A stretch of DNA of 64,000 nucleotides, taken from positions 6,091,001 to 6,155,000 of the forward strand of contig NZ_CP071839.1 in NCBI RefSeq assembly GCF_017526105.1. The letters run 5' to 3'. Position 1 is the first letter of the stretch. Each line of letters starts with the position of its first letter. A model generated the notes under the pieces. It ran no database searches, had not been told where the DNA came from, and saw only the letters and a program-made list of their open reading frames with translations. This document shows positions 7,580 to 16,267 of the stretch, piece after piece. Position numbers and translations under genes: made by a program. The stretch is from Streptomyces cyanogenus (GTDB lineage: Bacteria > Actinomycetota > Actinomycetes > Streptomycetales > Streptomycetaceae).

Positions 7580-10500
7580 CTAACGCTCCTGCTGGTGAGT
7601 GGGGCTCGGGAAGCTGCCGGTCTGGCCGCTGCCGGCCTGACGGCCCTGAGCGATGCCCCGACGAAGATTGGTCAGCCGTCCGCGCACGTCGTCAGGCGCA
7701 CGCGAGACCTGCGGACCGGTTTGGTGCTGTTGCTGCTGAGCGGTACCCGGCACGAGGTTCGCCCGGGGCACTCGACGCGGCAGACCGGAGGTGGTGACCC
7801 CGCCGGCCGCGGGCTGTCGGACGCGTTCGGCCTGCCGGACGAGTTCGTCGTTCGGCGAGGTGCGCCAGGATCCGGTGTTCGACGCGGACCGCTGCGGAGC
7901 GGGCGCGGGCGCGGGCGCGGGTGCCTGCGGCTGCCGCGGCGCGGGCGCGCTCTCCTGCTGCTGACCGCCGTGGAACCAGTTGGTCTCCAGCGTGTCGTAC
8001 AGCGGGGTACGGCCGTCCCCGGGACCGCTGGCCGGCGGCAGCGCCTCCGGCTCCTGGCGGACCGGACGCTGCTGCGGCGCGGACGGGCGCGGGGCGCCGA
8101 AGTCGGTACGGCCGGCCGGCTGCGGCCGCTCGAACTGGCCGGTGTGGCCGGGGTCCTGACGGGCCGGCAGGGCGTGCTGCCCGGTGGAACCGCCGTCGTA
8201 GCCGCCGGCGTACGACTGCGGGGCCTGCGGGGCCGGGAACTGGCCCGTGTTCTGCGGGTTGTTGTCCGGCTGGCCCGGCGCCGGCGTGCCGAACACGTCG
8301 GACCGGACGTACGAGCCGGTGCCCTGCTGGGCGCCGGGACCGTCGAAGGGACCAGGCTGCCGGCCCTGCCCGGGAGCCGCGAACTGCCCGGTCTGCTGGG
8401 CGTTGTCGGGGCGCGCGTACTGGCCCGTCTGCTGGGCGTTGTCCGGGCGGGCGAACTGGCCGGTCTGCGAGCCGCTCGCGCCGTTCAGCTCGGCGCGCGG
8501 GAACTGGCCCGTCGCGGCCGGACCATGGGCGTCGATCCGGGGCAGCTCCGAGGTCGAGCCCGGACCCTGCCGGTCATCGACGCGCGGCATGCGCGCGGTC
8601 TGCGTCGGGTCCTGCTCGTCGTGGCCGCGCGGGGTGTCCATCGCGGCGCGCGACTGCGGGTTCTCGCTCCAGTCCGGGGTGCGGGACTGCGGGGCACCGC
8701 CGGGCAGCTCGGCCCGCGGGCCGCCGCGCGGCGGCAGCTGGGGCTGGCGGCCCTGGTCCGCGGGACCGCCGGACCGCTTGCGGCCGCGGCCGCCGAAGGC
8801 GTCCTGCTGCGGCCCGCCCTGGCCGGAGGCCTGCAGGCCCTGCGGGGCGCCCGGCGCCTGACCGCCGAAGCCGGCCGGCGCGGGACGGTTCTGCTGGGGA
8901 CCGCCGGGGCCGCCCTGCGGACCGCGCGCTCCGCCCGGCGCACCGGGACGGCCGCCCTGGCCCGCGCCGGGCAGCGCGGCCCGGGGACCCTGGGCGGAGC
9001 CGACCTGGCCACGCGGGCCGGGACCGGAACCGAGCAGACCACCGCCGGCCGGGGCGCCGCCGGGGTTGCCGTTCTGCCGCCGGGCCGCTGCCGCACCGGC
9101 GGCGGCCTGCGCGGCGGCGGGGCCACCGGTGGAGGGCGCGCCGGGCTTGCCCGGAGCGGGCTTCTTGCCGCCCTGGGCGACGTCCACGGGCAGCATGACC
9201 AGCGCGGTCGTACCACCGGAGTCGGACGGGCGCAGCTGGATCCGGATGCCGTGCCGCTGGGACAGCCGGCCGACCACGAACAGACCCATGCGGCGGGAGA
9301 CGGAGACGTCCACGGTGGGCGGCGAGGCGAGCCGCTCGTTGATCGCCGCGAGGTCCTCGGGGGAGAGGCCGATACCGGTGTCGTGGATCTCGATCAGCAC
9401 ACGGCCGTCGGGCAGCGCGTGACCGGTGACCTTGACCTTGGTCTGCGGCGAGGAGAAGGAGGTCGCGTTCTCCAGCAGCTCGGCGAGCAGGTGCACGAGG
9501 TCGTTGACGACCCGGCCGGCGACCTCGGTGGTCGGTACGGCGGCCAGCTCGATGCGCTCGTACTGCTCCACCTCGGACGCGGCGGCGCGGAGCACGTCGA
9601 CCAGCGGGACCGGACGGGTCCAGCGGCGGCCGGGCTCTTCACCGGCGAGAACGAGGAGGTTCTCACCGTTACGGCGCATACGGGTGGCGAGGTGGTCCAG
9701 CTTGAACAGCGAGGACAGCTGGTCCGGGTCGGCCTCGCGGGACTCCAGCTCGGAGATCAGCGACAGCTGGCGCTGGATCAGACCCTGGGAGCGGCGCGAG
9801 AGGTTGGTGAACATCGCGTTGACGTTGCCCCGCAGCAGGGCCTGCTCGGCGGCGAGGCGGACCGCCTCGCGGTGCACGTCGTCGAAGGCCGCGGCCACCT
9901 GGCCGATCTCGTCCCGGGAGTGCACACCGACCGACTCCACGGAGGTGTCGACGTCCTGCGGGTCGGACTCGGAGAGCTGCTTGACCAGCTCGGGCAGGCG
10001 GTCCTGGGCGACCTTGGTCGCGGTCTCCTGGAGCCGGCGCAGCGAGCGGATCATGGACCGGGCCACGACGAACGCGCCGACCAGCGACACGCCGAGGACG
10101 ATCAGGATCAGCGCACCGGAGATGATCGCGTCACGCTGGGTGGCGCTCTTCAGCTCGCGGGCCTTCTGCTCCATCTCCTCCAGCAGCGTGTGCTCGATCT
10201 TCTTCATCTGCTCGATCTTGGTCGAGCTGTCGTCCACCCAGTCCTTGTAGGACCGCGCCGGCAGCTGCTGCAGGCCGTCGGGGGACTCGAAGGAGCGCTT
10301 GGCGTAGGTGTCGGCGGACTCGATCGTCGGGTTGCCCTCGTCGATCGGCTTCAGCAGTTCCTCGGCGTTCTGGTCCGCGTAGATCTTCCGGAAGATCGCC
10401 AGCTCGGAGTTCTCGCTCTCGTACGCCGACTGGCCGTAGAGGCGGTCGTTCTCGGAGAGGTCGCCCTTGGTGTCGGTGGTCGCGGGCAGTGCGGCGGCGA

Positions 10501-11344
10501 TCATCGCGCGCTGCACGGACGCGTACTCCTTGGCGGTGGAGAAGGCCGCCAGGGCGCGGGTGCGGGAGATCATCTCCGGGTTGCTGGACGCCTCGGCCAT
10601 GTCCTGGGAGAGGCCGATCAGCTGGGTGATGAGCCGGTGGTAGGACTCGACCGTCTGGGAGGCGTTCTCCTTGGACCCGTAGGCCTTCTGGCGGATCTTG
10701 GCGAGGTCGTCCAGCTGGTTGGCGAGGCCGACGAGCGCGTCGCGCACGCCCTGGAGGTTGCCGTCCTTGCTCGCGGCGTCGATCTCCTCGGAGGAGTCGA
10801 GGAAGTTCTCGCGGGCCCGGTCCGTCTTCTGCTGGTAGGCCTTGATCTGGTAGTCGGTCTTCTTCAGACCGCCGTGGGCCAGCGGGCCGGCCGACTGGTC
10901 GCGCTCCTCCTGGAGCGCCATCGCCAGCTCGGTGGCCTGCTTGGTCATCTCCGTCAGCAGCTTCATGTTGTCCAGCTGCTGGATGTCGTTCATGTTCTCG
11001 TTGATGCGCAGCGCGCCCAGCGAGGTCGCCGCGACCACGGGCAGCGCGAGCAGCGACACCAGACGGGTGGAGATGCGCCAGTTACGCAGGGCCAGCCGTG
11101 AACCCGTGCTGGTCGGCACCTGCGCGGGCTTCGCCGACGGCGCGGCGTTGCCCGCGGGCGTCGCGGTCGTGGAGGCCGATGCGGCGGACCCGCCCGGGCG
11201 CCCGCGCTCACCGCCGTCTCCGGCCTGGGCCTGGCCCGGGTTCTGGGCGTGCTGGGGCGAGGAGCTGACGGCCTTGGGGCCAGTCCCGCCGTGCGGCTCC
11301 GGCTCCGCCGAAGCGCTGCCATCCCTCTTGAAACGTCCCTGCAC
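7580..11344 (-). CDS. cvnA: Conservon sensor-like ATPase CvnA (second copy)
   Basis: The 1254-residue membrane protein has TM1 near 94-112 (VSLLALPVVAATSLGALRI), a long extracytoplasmic helical NIT-like region, and TM2 near 406-428 (AIISGALILIVLGVSLVGAF). A GHKL ATPase follows, with ELLENATSFS near 616, TGIGL and MGLFVVGRLSQRHGIRI. The C-terminal tail of about 500 residues is low-complexity Gln/Gly/Pro-rich and contains many TGQF/TGQY repeats and spaced ARPDNAQQ units. The GTG at 11344 (VQGRFKRDG) follows AGAGG about 11 nt upstream. The frame stays open to 11482, and that extension contains a hairpin at 11372-11391, so it is probably leader. Confidence 0.85.
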   Translation of the reverse strand: MQGRFKRDGSASAEPEPHGGTGPKAVSSSPQHAQNPGQAQAGDGGERGRPGGSAASASTTATPAGNAAPSAKPAQVPTSTGSRLALRNWRISTRLVSLLALPVVAATSLGALRINENMNDIQQLDNMKLLTEMTKQATELAMALQEERDQSAGPLAHGGLKKTDYQIKAYQQKTDRARENFLDSSEEIDAASKDGNLQGVRDALVGLANQLDDLAKIRQKAYGSKENASQTVESYHRLITQLIGLSQDMAEASSNPEMISRTRALAAFSTAKEYASVQRAMIAAALPATTDTKGDLSENDRLYGQSAYESENSELAIFRKIYADQNAEELLKPIDEGNPTIESADTYAKRSFESPDGLQQLPARSYKDWVDDSSTKIEQMKKIEHTLLEEMEQKARELKSATQRDAIISGALILIVLGVSLVGAFVVARSMIRSLRRLQETATKVAQDRLPELVKQLSESDPQDVDTSVESVGVHSRDEIGQVAAAFDDVHREAVRLAAEQALLRGNVNAMFTNLSRRSQGLIQRQLSLISELESREADPDQLSSLFKLDHLATRMRRNGENLLVLAGEEPGRRWTRPVPLVDVLRAAASEVEQYERIELAAVPTTEVAGRVVNDLVHLLAELLENATSFSSPQTKVKVTGHALPDGRVLIEIHDTGIGLSPEDLAAINERLASPPTVDVSVSRRMGLFVVGRLSQRHGIRIQLRPSDSGGTTALVMLPVDVAQGGKKPAPGKPGAPSTGGPAAAQAAAGAAAARRQNGNPGGAPAGGGLLGSGPGPRGQVGSAQGPRAALPGAGQGGRPGAPGGARGPQGGPGGPQQNRPAPAGFGGQAPGAPQGLQASGQGGPQQDAFGGRGRKRSGGPADQGRQPQLPPRGGPRAELPGGAPQSRTPDWSENPQSRAAMDTPRGHDEQDPTQTARMPRVDDRQGPGSTSELPRIDAHGPAATGQFPRAELNGASGSQTGQFARPDNAQQTGQYARPDNAQQTGQFAAPGQGRQPGPFDGPGAQQGTGSYVRSDVFGTPAPGQPDNNPQNTGQFPAPQAPQSYAGGYDGGSTGQHALPARQDPGHTGQFERPQPAGRTDFGAPRPSAPQQRPVRQEPEALPPASGPGDGRTPLYDTLETNWFHGGQQQESAPAPRQPQAPAPAPAPAPQRSASNTGSWRTSPNDELVRQAERVRQPAAGGVTTSGLPRRVPRANLVPGTAQQQQHQTGPQVSRAPDDVRGRLTNLRRGIAQGRQAGSGQTGSFPSPTHQQER

Positions 11345-11914
11345 TAGCGTCGCAACCTCTGGACCAGGCGCCCCTCCGCGTGAACGGAGGGACACGGTGT
11401 CGGCGTTGTGGAGAGCGCCCTGAAAACGCCCCCCGGGTGATCTTGAGTGACCGGCGCTGGTTCCCCCCTGTCTCGCCGCCACTCGGCGCTGTGTGCGCCC
11501 CCTGTGCGCCGGCTCGATCCCGCGGCGGTCCGTGGAATTCCAGCACAGTGCAGGATCTCCAACAAGGGCAGTGAACCGAGCTGTGACCTCCGTGACCCGC
11601 TGTGAGGGCTGGATTACCGCCCGTAGAACCGTTTCCGGGGCATAACGGGCATACCCCGGTGAGGCGCTGCTCGGTACCCGGTGTCCCAGTCGCCATGATC
11701 AGGAGCGGAATGGTGGCTTCAGGGGGTCAATGTCCGTTTCGTTGGGGCGGGTTGTCAGCCGGAATTGACCGATTTGCCCGTGAGTTCGTGAGCAAACTCA
11801 CACACACTTCAGGGGGAGTTGGCGTCTTCGTCGGGGAATTGGATGTTTAGCCTGACGCTTTACAAGAGGGACGACTCTGCCAACCACTCGACCAGAGGGC
11901 ACAGGACGACAACG
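11345..11914. other. 570-bp gene-free stretch upstream of the second conservon
   Basis: No convincing gene is seen. It should hold the minus-strand conservon promoter and leader. The clearest element is a perfect 7-bp hairpin, CCCTCCG / CGGAGGG at 11372-11391, in the presumed cvnA leader. A weaker GTGAGTT / AACTCAC hairpin lies near 11780-11801, just ahead of the small plus-strand gene. Confidence 0.5.
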
Positions 11915-12109
11915 GTGAAGACGACGATGATGTTCCGCAACATAGCCAACCCGCGACGCACGACCCTGGCGCACCTCACGGACGCCGGCGAGCTGCACAC
12001 GCCCGAGCTGCCGGAGCACTCCGTCGACCTCCCCGCCCAGACCGCCAACCCCCGGCGCACCGTCCTCGTGGACGTCCCGGCCGGCGTGGGTGCCCAGGCC
12101 GGCGAGTAG
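11915..12109 (+). CDS. Small conserved-type protein with ANPRRT repeats (64 aa)
   Basis: I do not recognise a function. The GTG at 11915 follows AGGA about 9 nt upstream; a longer frame opens at 11819. The 64-residue product starts VKTTMMFRNIANPRRTTL. It contains two similar blocks, ANPRRTTLAHL near 11-21 and ANPRRTVLVDV near 44-54, separated by an acidic HTPELPEHSVDLP. No signal peptide or TM segment is seen. High third-position GC and a good terminator immediately downstream support a real gene. Confidence 0.6.
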   Translation: MKTTMMFRNIANPRRTTLAHLTDAGELHTPELPEHSVDLPAQTANPRRTVLVDVPAGVGAQAGE

Positions 12110-12126
12110 ACCGACGGCTCCGCCGG

Positions 12127-12174
12127 GCGCGGCCGAGGGATCGTGTGACTCCCCGCGGCCGCGCTCGTGTTTTT
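12127..12174 (+). terminator. Rho-independent terminator
   Basis: Stem GCGCGGCCG (12127-12135) / CGGCCGCGC (12156-12164), then TCGTGTTTTT. It ends the small gene at 11915-12109. Confidence 0.75.
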
Positions 12175-12318
12175 CCCCGGCGCTTTTCGCACGACGGCCA
12201 CAATCCCGGGTGACCCGCCTCCGACCTGCGCCGATGCCCCCAGAAGCGAACAACTTCGCATAGCTCCGTTAACCTGAGGCGTCAGTACGCCGGTTCTCAG
12301 TGAGGGGCGCAGGATCCC

Positions 12319-13104
12319 GTGCGCATCGCCAGGTTCTCCATCGACGGGAACGTAGCCTTCGGCGCGGTCGAGGGCGACAAGCAGGACGAACTCGTCCTCG
12401 ACATCATCAAGGGCATCCCGTTCGCGGACTACGAGCTGTCCGGTACGAAGGTGCCGCTCGGCAAGGTCAGGCTGCTCCCGCCGGTGCTCCCCAACAAGGT
12501 CGTGGCCTTCGGCCGCAACTACGCCGAGCACGCGCGCGAGCTGGGCAACGAGGTGCCGGACGCCCCCTTCGCCTTCTTCAAGCCGTCCACCTCCGTGATC
12601 GGCCCCGGCGACGACATCCAGTACCCGCCGTTCACCGAGGACCTGCACCACGAGGCCGAGCTGGCCGTCGTCATCGGCCGCATGTGCCGCGAGGTCCCGC
12701 GCGACCGCGTCAAGGACGTGATCTTCGGCTACACCTGCGCCAACGACATCACCGCCCGCGATGTGCAGAAGCGCGAGAAGCAGTGGGCCCGGGCCAAGGG
12801 CTTCGACAGCTCCTGCCCGCTCGGCCCCTGGGTGGAGACGGACATCGACCTCGCCCGCGCGGGCGACCTCACCGTCCAGCTCACCGTCAACGGCGAACAG
12901 CGCCAGCTGGGCCGCACGAGCGAGATGATCCACCCCATCGAGGACCTGATCGTCAACATCTCCGAGGCCATGACGCTGCTGCCCGGCGACGTCATCCTCA
13001 CCGGCACCCCCGCGGGGGTCGGCCCCCTGCACGTCGGCGACGAGGTCGCCGTCACCATCGAAGGCATCGGCACTCTCACCAACAAGGTTGTCAAGCGTGG
13101 CTAG
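12319..13104 (+). CDS. Fumarylacetoacetate hydrolase family protein
   Basis: This 261-residue enzyme has the FAH fold: an N-terminal cap of about 60 residues, then FGRNYAEHARELG, a metal-binding region with HHEAELAVVIG near 112-122, and NDITARDVQ near 141. C-terminal GDVILTGTPAGVGPLHVGDE is characteristic of acylpyruvase, fumarylpyruvate hydrolase and oxaloacetate tautomerase relatives. The reaction is probably Mg-dependent C-C bond cleavage or decarboxylation of a 2,4-dioxo acid; the substrate cannot be told from sequence. The GTG start is at 12319. The last 8 bp overlap gltX, so the two are probably co-transcribed. Confidence 0.85.
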   Translation: MRIARFSIDGNVAFGAVEGDKQDELVLDIIKGIPFADYELSGTKVPLGKVRLLPPVLPNKVVAFGRNYAEHARELGNEVPDAPFAFFKPSTSVIGPGDDIQYPPFTEDLHHEAELAVVIGRMCREVPRDRVKDVIFGYTCANDITARDVQKREKQWARAKGFDSSCPLGPWVETDIDLARAGDLTVQLTVNGEQRQLGRTSEMIHPIEDLIVNISEAMTLLPGDVILTGTPAGVGPLHVGDEVAVTIEGIGTLTNKVVKRG

Positions 13105-14581
13105 CGCACCCGGCTCCCCCGTACGCGTCCGTTTCTGCCCCTCGCCCACCGGTAACCCCCACGTGGGCCTGGTCCGCACCGCCCTGTTCAACTGGGCGTT
13201 CGCCCGGCACCACCAGGGCACCCTGGTCTTCCGCATCGAGGACACCGACGCGGCCCGCGACTCGGAGGAGTCGTACAACCAGCTGCTCGACGCGATGCGC
13301 TGGCTCGGCTTCGACTGGGACGAGGGCCCCGAGGTCGGCGGCCCGCACGCGCCGTACCGCCAGTCGCAGCGCATGGACATCTACGCCGACGTCGCCCGCA
13401 AGCTGCTGGACGCCGGCCACGCCTACCACTGCTACTGCTCCCAGGAGGAGCTGGACACCCGCCGCGAGGCCGCCCGCGCCGCCGGCAAGCCGTCCGGCTA
13501 CGACGGCCACTGCCGCGACCTGAGCGCCGAGCAGGTCGAGGAGTACCAGGCCCAGGGCCGCACGCCGATCGTCCGCTTCCGGATGCCGGACGAGACGATC
13601 ACCTTCACCGACCTGGTCCGCGGCGAACTGACCTTCACACCGGAGAACGTGCCCGACTACGGCATCGTCCGCGCGAACGGCGCCCCGCTGTACACGCTGG
13701 TGAACCCGGTGGACGACGCGCTGATGGAGATCACCCACGTGCTGCGCGGCGAGGACCTGCTGTCCTCCACCCCGCGCCAGATCGCGCTCTACAAGGCGCT
13801 GATCGAGCTGGGCATCGCCCAGCAGGTCCCGGCCTTCGGCCACCTGCCGTACGTCATGGGCGAGGGCAACAAGAAGCTCTCCAAGCGCGACCCGCAGTCC
13901 TCCCTCAACCTCTACCGGGAGCGGGGCTTCCTCCCCGAGGGCCTGCTCAACTACCTGTCCCTGCTGGGCTGGTCCCTCTCGGCGGACAAGGACATCTTCA
14001 GGATCGAGGAGATGGTCGCGGCCTTCGACATCTCCGACGTGAACCCCAACCCGGCGCGCTTCGACCTGAAGAAGTGCGAGGCGATCAACGCCGACCACAT
14101 CCGCATGCTGGACGTGAAGGAGTTCACCGAGCGCTGCCGCCCCTGGCTGAGGGCTCCGTTCGCCCCCTGGGCGCCGGAGGACTTCGACGAGTCCCGGTGG
14201 CAGGCGATCGCCCCGCACGCCCAGACCCGTCTGAAGGTCCTGTCGGAGATCACCGACAACGTCGACTTCCTCTTCCTGCCGGAGCCGGTCTTCGACGAGG
14301 CCTCGTGGACCAAGGCGATGAAGGAGGGCTCCGACGCCCTGCTGCGCACGGCCCGCGAGAAGCTGGAGGCGGCCGACTGGACGTCCCCCGAGTCCCTCAA
14401 GGAGGCCGTCCTGGCCGCAGGCGAGGCCCACGGCCTCAAGCTCGGCAAGGCCCAGGCCCCGGTCCGCGTGGCCGTCACCGGCCGCACGGTCGGCCTGCCG
14501 CTCTTCGAGTCCCTGGAGGTCCTGGGCAAGGAGAAGACGCTGGCCCGCGTCGACGCGGCGCTGGCCAGGCTGACGGCCTAG
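13097..14581 (+). CDS. gltX: Glutamyl-tRNA synthetase
   Basis: This 494-residue class I synthetase has VRFCPSPTGNPHVGLVRTAL at the N-terminus (HIGH motif as HVGL), RIEDTDAARDS, LRGEDLLSSTPRQ and the KMSKS-type loop KKLSKRD near 256. The GTG at 13097 (VASAPGSPV) is preferred; a TTG at 13088 in frame adds three residues. Streptomyces lack glutaminyl-tRNA synthetase, so this enzyme is expected to charge both tRNA(Glu) and tRNA(Gln), the latter being corrected by GatCAB amidotransferase. Three tRNA(Glu) and two tRNA(Gln) genes lie about 1.2-1.6 kb downstream on the same strand. Confidence 0.95.
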   Translation: MASAPGSPVRVRFCPSPTGNPHVGLVRTALFNWAFARHHQGTLVFRIEDTDAARDSEESYNQLLDAMRWLGFDWDEGPEVGGPHAPYRQSQRMDIYADVARKLLDAGHAYHCYCSQEELDTRREAARAAGKPSGYDGHCRDLSAEQVEEYQAQGRTPIVRFRMPDETITFTDLVRGELTFTPENVPDYGIVRANGAPLYTLVNPVDDALMEITHVLRGEDLLSSTPRQIALYKALIELGIAQQVPAFGHLPYVMGEGNKKLSKRDPQSSLNLYRERGFLPEGLLNYLSLLGWSLSADKDIFRIEEMVAAFDISDVNPNPARFDLKKCEAINADHIRMLDVKEFTERCRPWLRAPFAPWAPEDFDESRWQAIAPHAQTRLKVLSEITDNVDFLFLPEPVFDEASWTKAMKEGSDALLRTAREKLEAADWTSPESLKEAVLAAGEAHGLKLGKAQAPVRVAVTGRTVGLPLFESLEVLGKEKTLARVDAALARLTA

Positions 14582-14594
14582 GCGCGCGCGTCCC

Positions 14595-14627
14595 GAGGGG
14601 CGGTGGCCGTACCGGCTGCCGCCCCTC
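14595..14627 (+). terminator. Hairpin after gltX
   Basis: GAGGGGCGG / CCGCCCCTC stem with a 15-nt loop, 14 bp past the gltX stop. It has no T tract. Confidence 0.5.
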
Positions 14628-14698
14628 CGGCATGTCCGGCAGGGGGTCGCATCGGTGTTCCGGCGCACACGGCGAGCAAGACCGAGAAGGGCGCCGTC

Positions 14699-14863
14699 AT
14701 GCCGGTGAGTCCACGGGACCGCACCCGGCTGTCCACCCCGGGCCGGGGCGACGGCTTCCATCTCACCTGGACGGGGCCGCTCGGCGCCGGGGGGATCACC
14801 TGCTTCGTGACGGACTTCTTCGTGGCCCCGGCCCCTCCGGAGGCCGCCCCCGGGCCGGCCTGA
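14699..14863 (+). CDS. Possible small protein (54 aa)
   Basis: Weak candidate in the 350-bp gltX-HAD gap. An ATG at 14699, with GAGAAGG about 8 nt upstream, opens a 54-codon frame: MPVSPRDRTRLS, then LTWTGPLGAGGITCFVTDFF near 24-43 and a Pro/Ala-rich end. The central stretch is hydrophobic and could be a short membrane or amyloid-like segment. Third-position GC is high but so is the whole region. There is no recognised family, and it may be spurious. Confidence 0.3.
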   Translation: MPVSPRDRTRLSTPGRGDGFHLTWTGPLGAGGITCFVTDFFVAPAPPEAAPGPA

Positions 14864-14932
14864 CGAACGGCCGGCGAGCGTCCGGCGGGCCACGGTCCCC
14901 GTCCCCGGCGCCCCGGCGGTACCGTCGGTGGC

Positions 14933-15664
14933 ATGACGATCAGAGCCGTGGTCTGGGACGTGGACGACACCCTCTTCGACTACACGACCGCGGACCGTGA
15001 GGGCATGCGGGCGCACCTGGTGGCCGAGGGGCTGCTCGTCGGGTACGACAGCCCCGAGCAGGCCCTCGTACGGTGGCGGGAGATCACCGAACGGCAGTGG
15101 GCGCGGTACGCGACCGGGGAGTGCTCCTTCCAGGACCAGCGGCGCGACCGCGTCCGGATGTTCCTGGAGGCGGAGCTGACCGACGAGGAGGCCGACGCCT
15201 GGTTCCAGCGGTACGTCGGGCACTACGAGGCCGCCTGGAGCCTCTTCCCGGACGTCCTGCCCGCCCTGGAGGCCCTGGCCGTCAGCCACCGGCACGCGGT
15301 GCTGTCCAACTCCAGCATCACCGTCCAGGAGCACAAGCTGCGCACCCTCGGTCTGCTCGACCGCTTCGAGTCCGTGCTGTGCGCCGCCGAGCTGGGCGTC
15401 TCCAAGCCGGAGCCGGGCGCCTTCCTCGCGGCGTGCGAGGCACTGGGGCTGCCGCCGCACGAGGTGGCGTACGTCGGCGACCACCCCGAGATCGACGGGC
15501 GGGGCGCAGCCGAGGCCGGGCTGCTGTCCGTGTGGATCGATCGCGGGACGGGCGCCGCGCACGCCGTCGGAGAGGTCGTCTGCCGCCGCATCTCGACCCT
15601 CGCCGAACTCCCGGCGCTCGTCCGTGCGGATACCCGTTTTGGAGCCCCGTCCACCTTCGGGTAA
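14933..15664 (+). CDS. HAD-superfamily hydrolase
   Basis: This 243-residue HAD phosphatase-like enzyme has motif I DVDDTLFDYT (nucleophile Asp near residue 10), a helical C1 cap, motif II as LSNSSITVQEHK near 125, motif III Lys in ELGVSKPEPGAF near 157, and motif IV YVGDHPEID near 183. This set predicts Mg-dependent phosphatase activity of the Gph/YjjG type; the substrate is unknown. The ATG at 14933 has a poor ribosome-binding site. The 3' end overlaps the probable promoter of the tRNA cluster. Confidence 0.85.
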   Translation: MTIRAVVWDVDDTLFDYTTADREGMRAHLVAEGLLVGYDSPEQALVRWREITERQWARYATGECSFQDQRRDRVRMFLEAELTDEEADAWFQRYVGHYEAAWSLFPDVLPALEALAVSHRHAVLSNSSITVQEHKLRTLGLLDRFESVLCAAELGVSKPEPGAFLAACEALGLPPHEVAYVGDHPEIDGRGAAEAGLLSVWIDRGTGAAHAVGEVVCRRISTLAELPALVRADTRFGAPSTFG

Positions 15665-15667
15665 TGT
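15639..15667 (+). promoter_or_regulatory. Probable tRNA-cluster promoter
   Basis: TTGGAG (15639-15644), a 17-bp spacer, then TAATGT (15662-15667), about 88 bp ahead of the first tRNA. It lies across the HAD stop codon. Confidence 0.55.
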
Positions 15668-15754
15668 TCTTCCTGCGCCGAGGGGAGCGGGCCGGAAGGC
15701 CGGAGCCCCGAGGAGCAGACTAGAACGAGAACCCCGCAGGGGCTTGAGTTCCAG

Positions 15755-15826
15755 TGGCCTATGGTGTAATTGGCAGCACGACTGATTCTGGTTCAGTTAG
15801 TCTTGGTTCGAGTCCAGGTAGGCCAG
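15755..15826 (+). tRNA. tRNA-Gln (CTG)
   Basis: 72 nt. Acceptor TGGCCTA / TAGGCCA, anticodon stem ACTGA / TCAGT, loop TTCTGGT with anticodon CTG at 15788-15790, and T arm GGTTCGAGTCC. The 3' CCA is not encoded. Confidence 0.95.
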
Positions 15827-15847
15827 CTCGCAGAGCTTATCTGCAAA

Positions 15848-15920
15848 GCCCCCGTTGTGTAGCGGCCTAGCACGCTGCCCTCTCAAGGCAGTAGCGCCGG
15901 TTCGAATCCGGTCGGGGGTA
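15848..15920 (+). tRNA. tRNA-Glu (CTC), copy 1
   Basis: 73 nt. Acceptor GCCCCCG / CGGGGGT plus discriminator A, anticodon stem CTGCC / GGCAG, loop CTCTCAA (anticodon CTC), T loop TTCGAAT. No encoded CCA. It differs from copies 2 and 3 by a compensated T-A to C-G pair in the anticodon stem. Confidence 0.95.
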
Positions 15921-15949
15921 CTGATCTCGACCTCGTCGGGATCGCTAGG

Positions 15950-16022
15950 GCCCCCGTTGTGTAGCGGCCTAGCACGCCGCCCTCTCAAGGCGGTAGCGCC
16001 GGTTCGAATCCGGTCGGGGGTA
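15950..16022 (+). tRNA. tRNA-Glu (CTC), copy 2
   Basis: 73 nt, identical to copy 3. Anticodon stem CCGCC / GGCGG, anticodon CTC. No encoded CCA. Confidence 0.95.
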
Positions 16023-16043
16023 CTGACTGGTCTAAACCATCAT

Positions 16044-16115
16044 TGGTCTATGGTGTAATTGGCAGCACGACTGATTCTGGTTCAGTTAGTCTTGGTTCGA
16101 GTCCAGGTAGACCAG
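16044..16115 (+). tRNA. tRNA-Gln (CTG), copy 2
   Basis: 72 nt. It differs from the first tRNA-Gln by one compensated acceptor pair (TGGTCTA / TAGACCA instead of TGGCCTA / TAGGCCA). Anticodon CTG. Confidence 0.95.
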
Positions 16116-16143
16116 CTCGGACCTGCGGAAACGCAGAGTCCAC

Positions 16144-16216
16144 GCCCCCGTTGTGTAGCGGCCTAGCACGCCGCCCTCTCAAGGCGGTAGCGCCGGTTCG
16201 AATCCGGTCGGGGGTA
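16144..16216 (+). tRNA. tRNA-Glu (CTC), copy 3
   Basis: 73 nt, same sequence as copy 2. Last gene of the cluster, followed 9 bp later by a strong terminator. Confidence 0.95.
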
Positions 16217-16224
16217 CGTACAGG

Positions 16225-16254
16225 GAAGGCCCCCCACTTCGGTGGGGGGCCTTC
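16225..16254. terminator. Bidirectional terminator after the tRNA cluster
   Basis: A 13-bp stem GAAGGCCCCCCAC / GTGGGGGGCCTTC with a TTCG tetraloop. It sits between the tRNA cluster (plus) and the stop of the MerR gene (minus, 16268) and can serve both. Confidence 0.85.
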
Positions 16255-16267
16255 GCCGTACCGGGTG

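Noticed and set aside
7160..11101. 1313-codon plus-strand frame opposite the second cvnA
   Set aside because: Same kind of GC shadow. No start signal or domain, and the antisense protein is clearly CvnA.
13091..15562. 823-codon minus-strand frame antisense to gltX and the HAD gene
   Set aside because: Shadow of two well-supported plus-strand genes.
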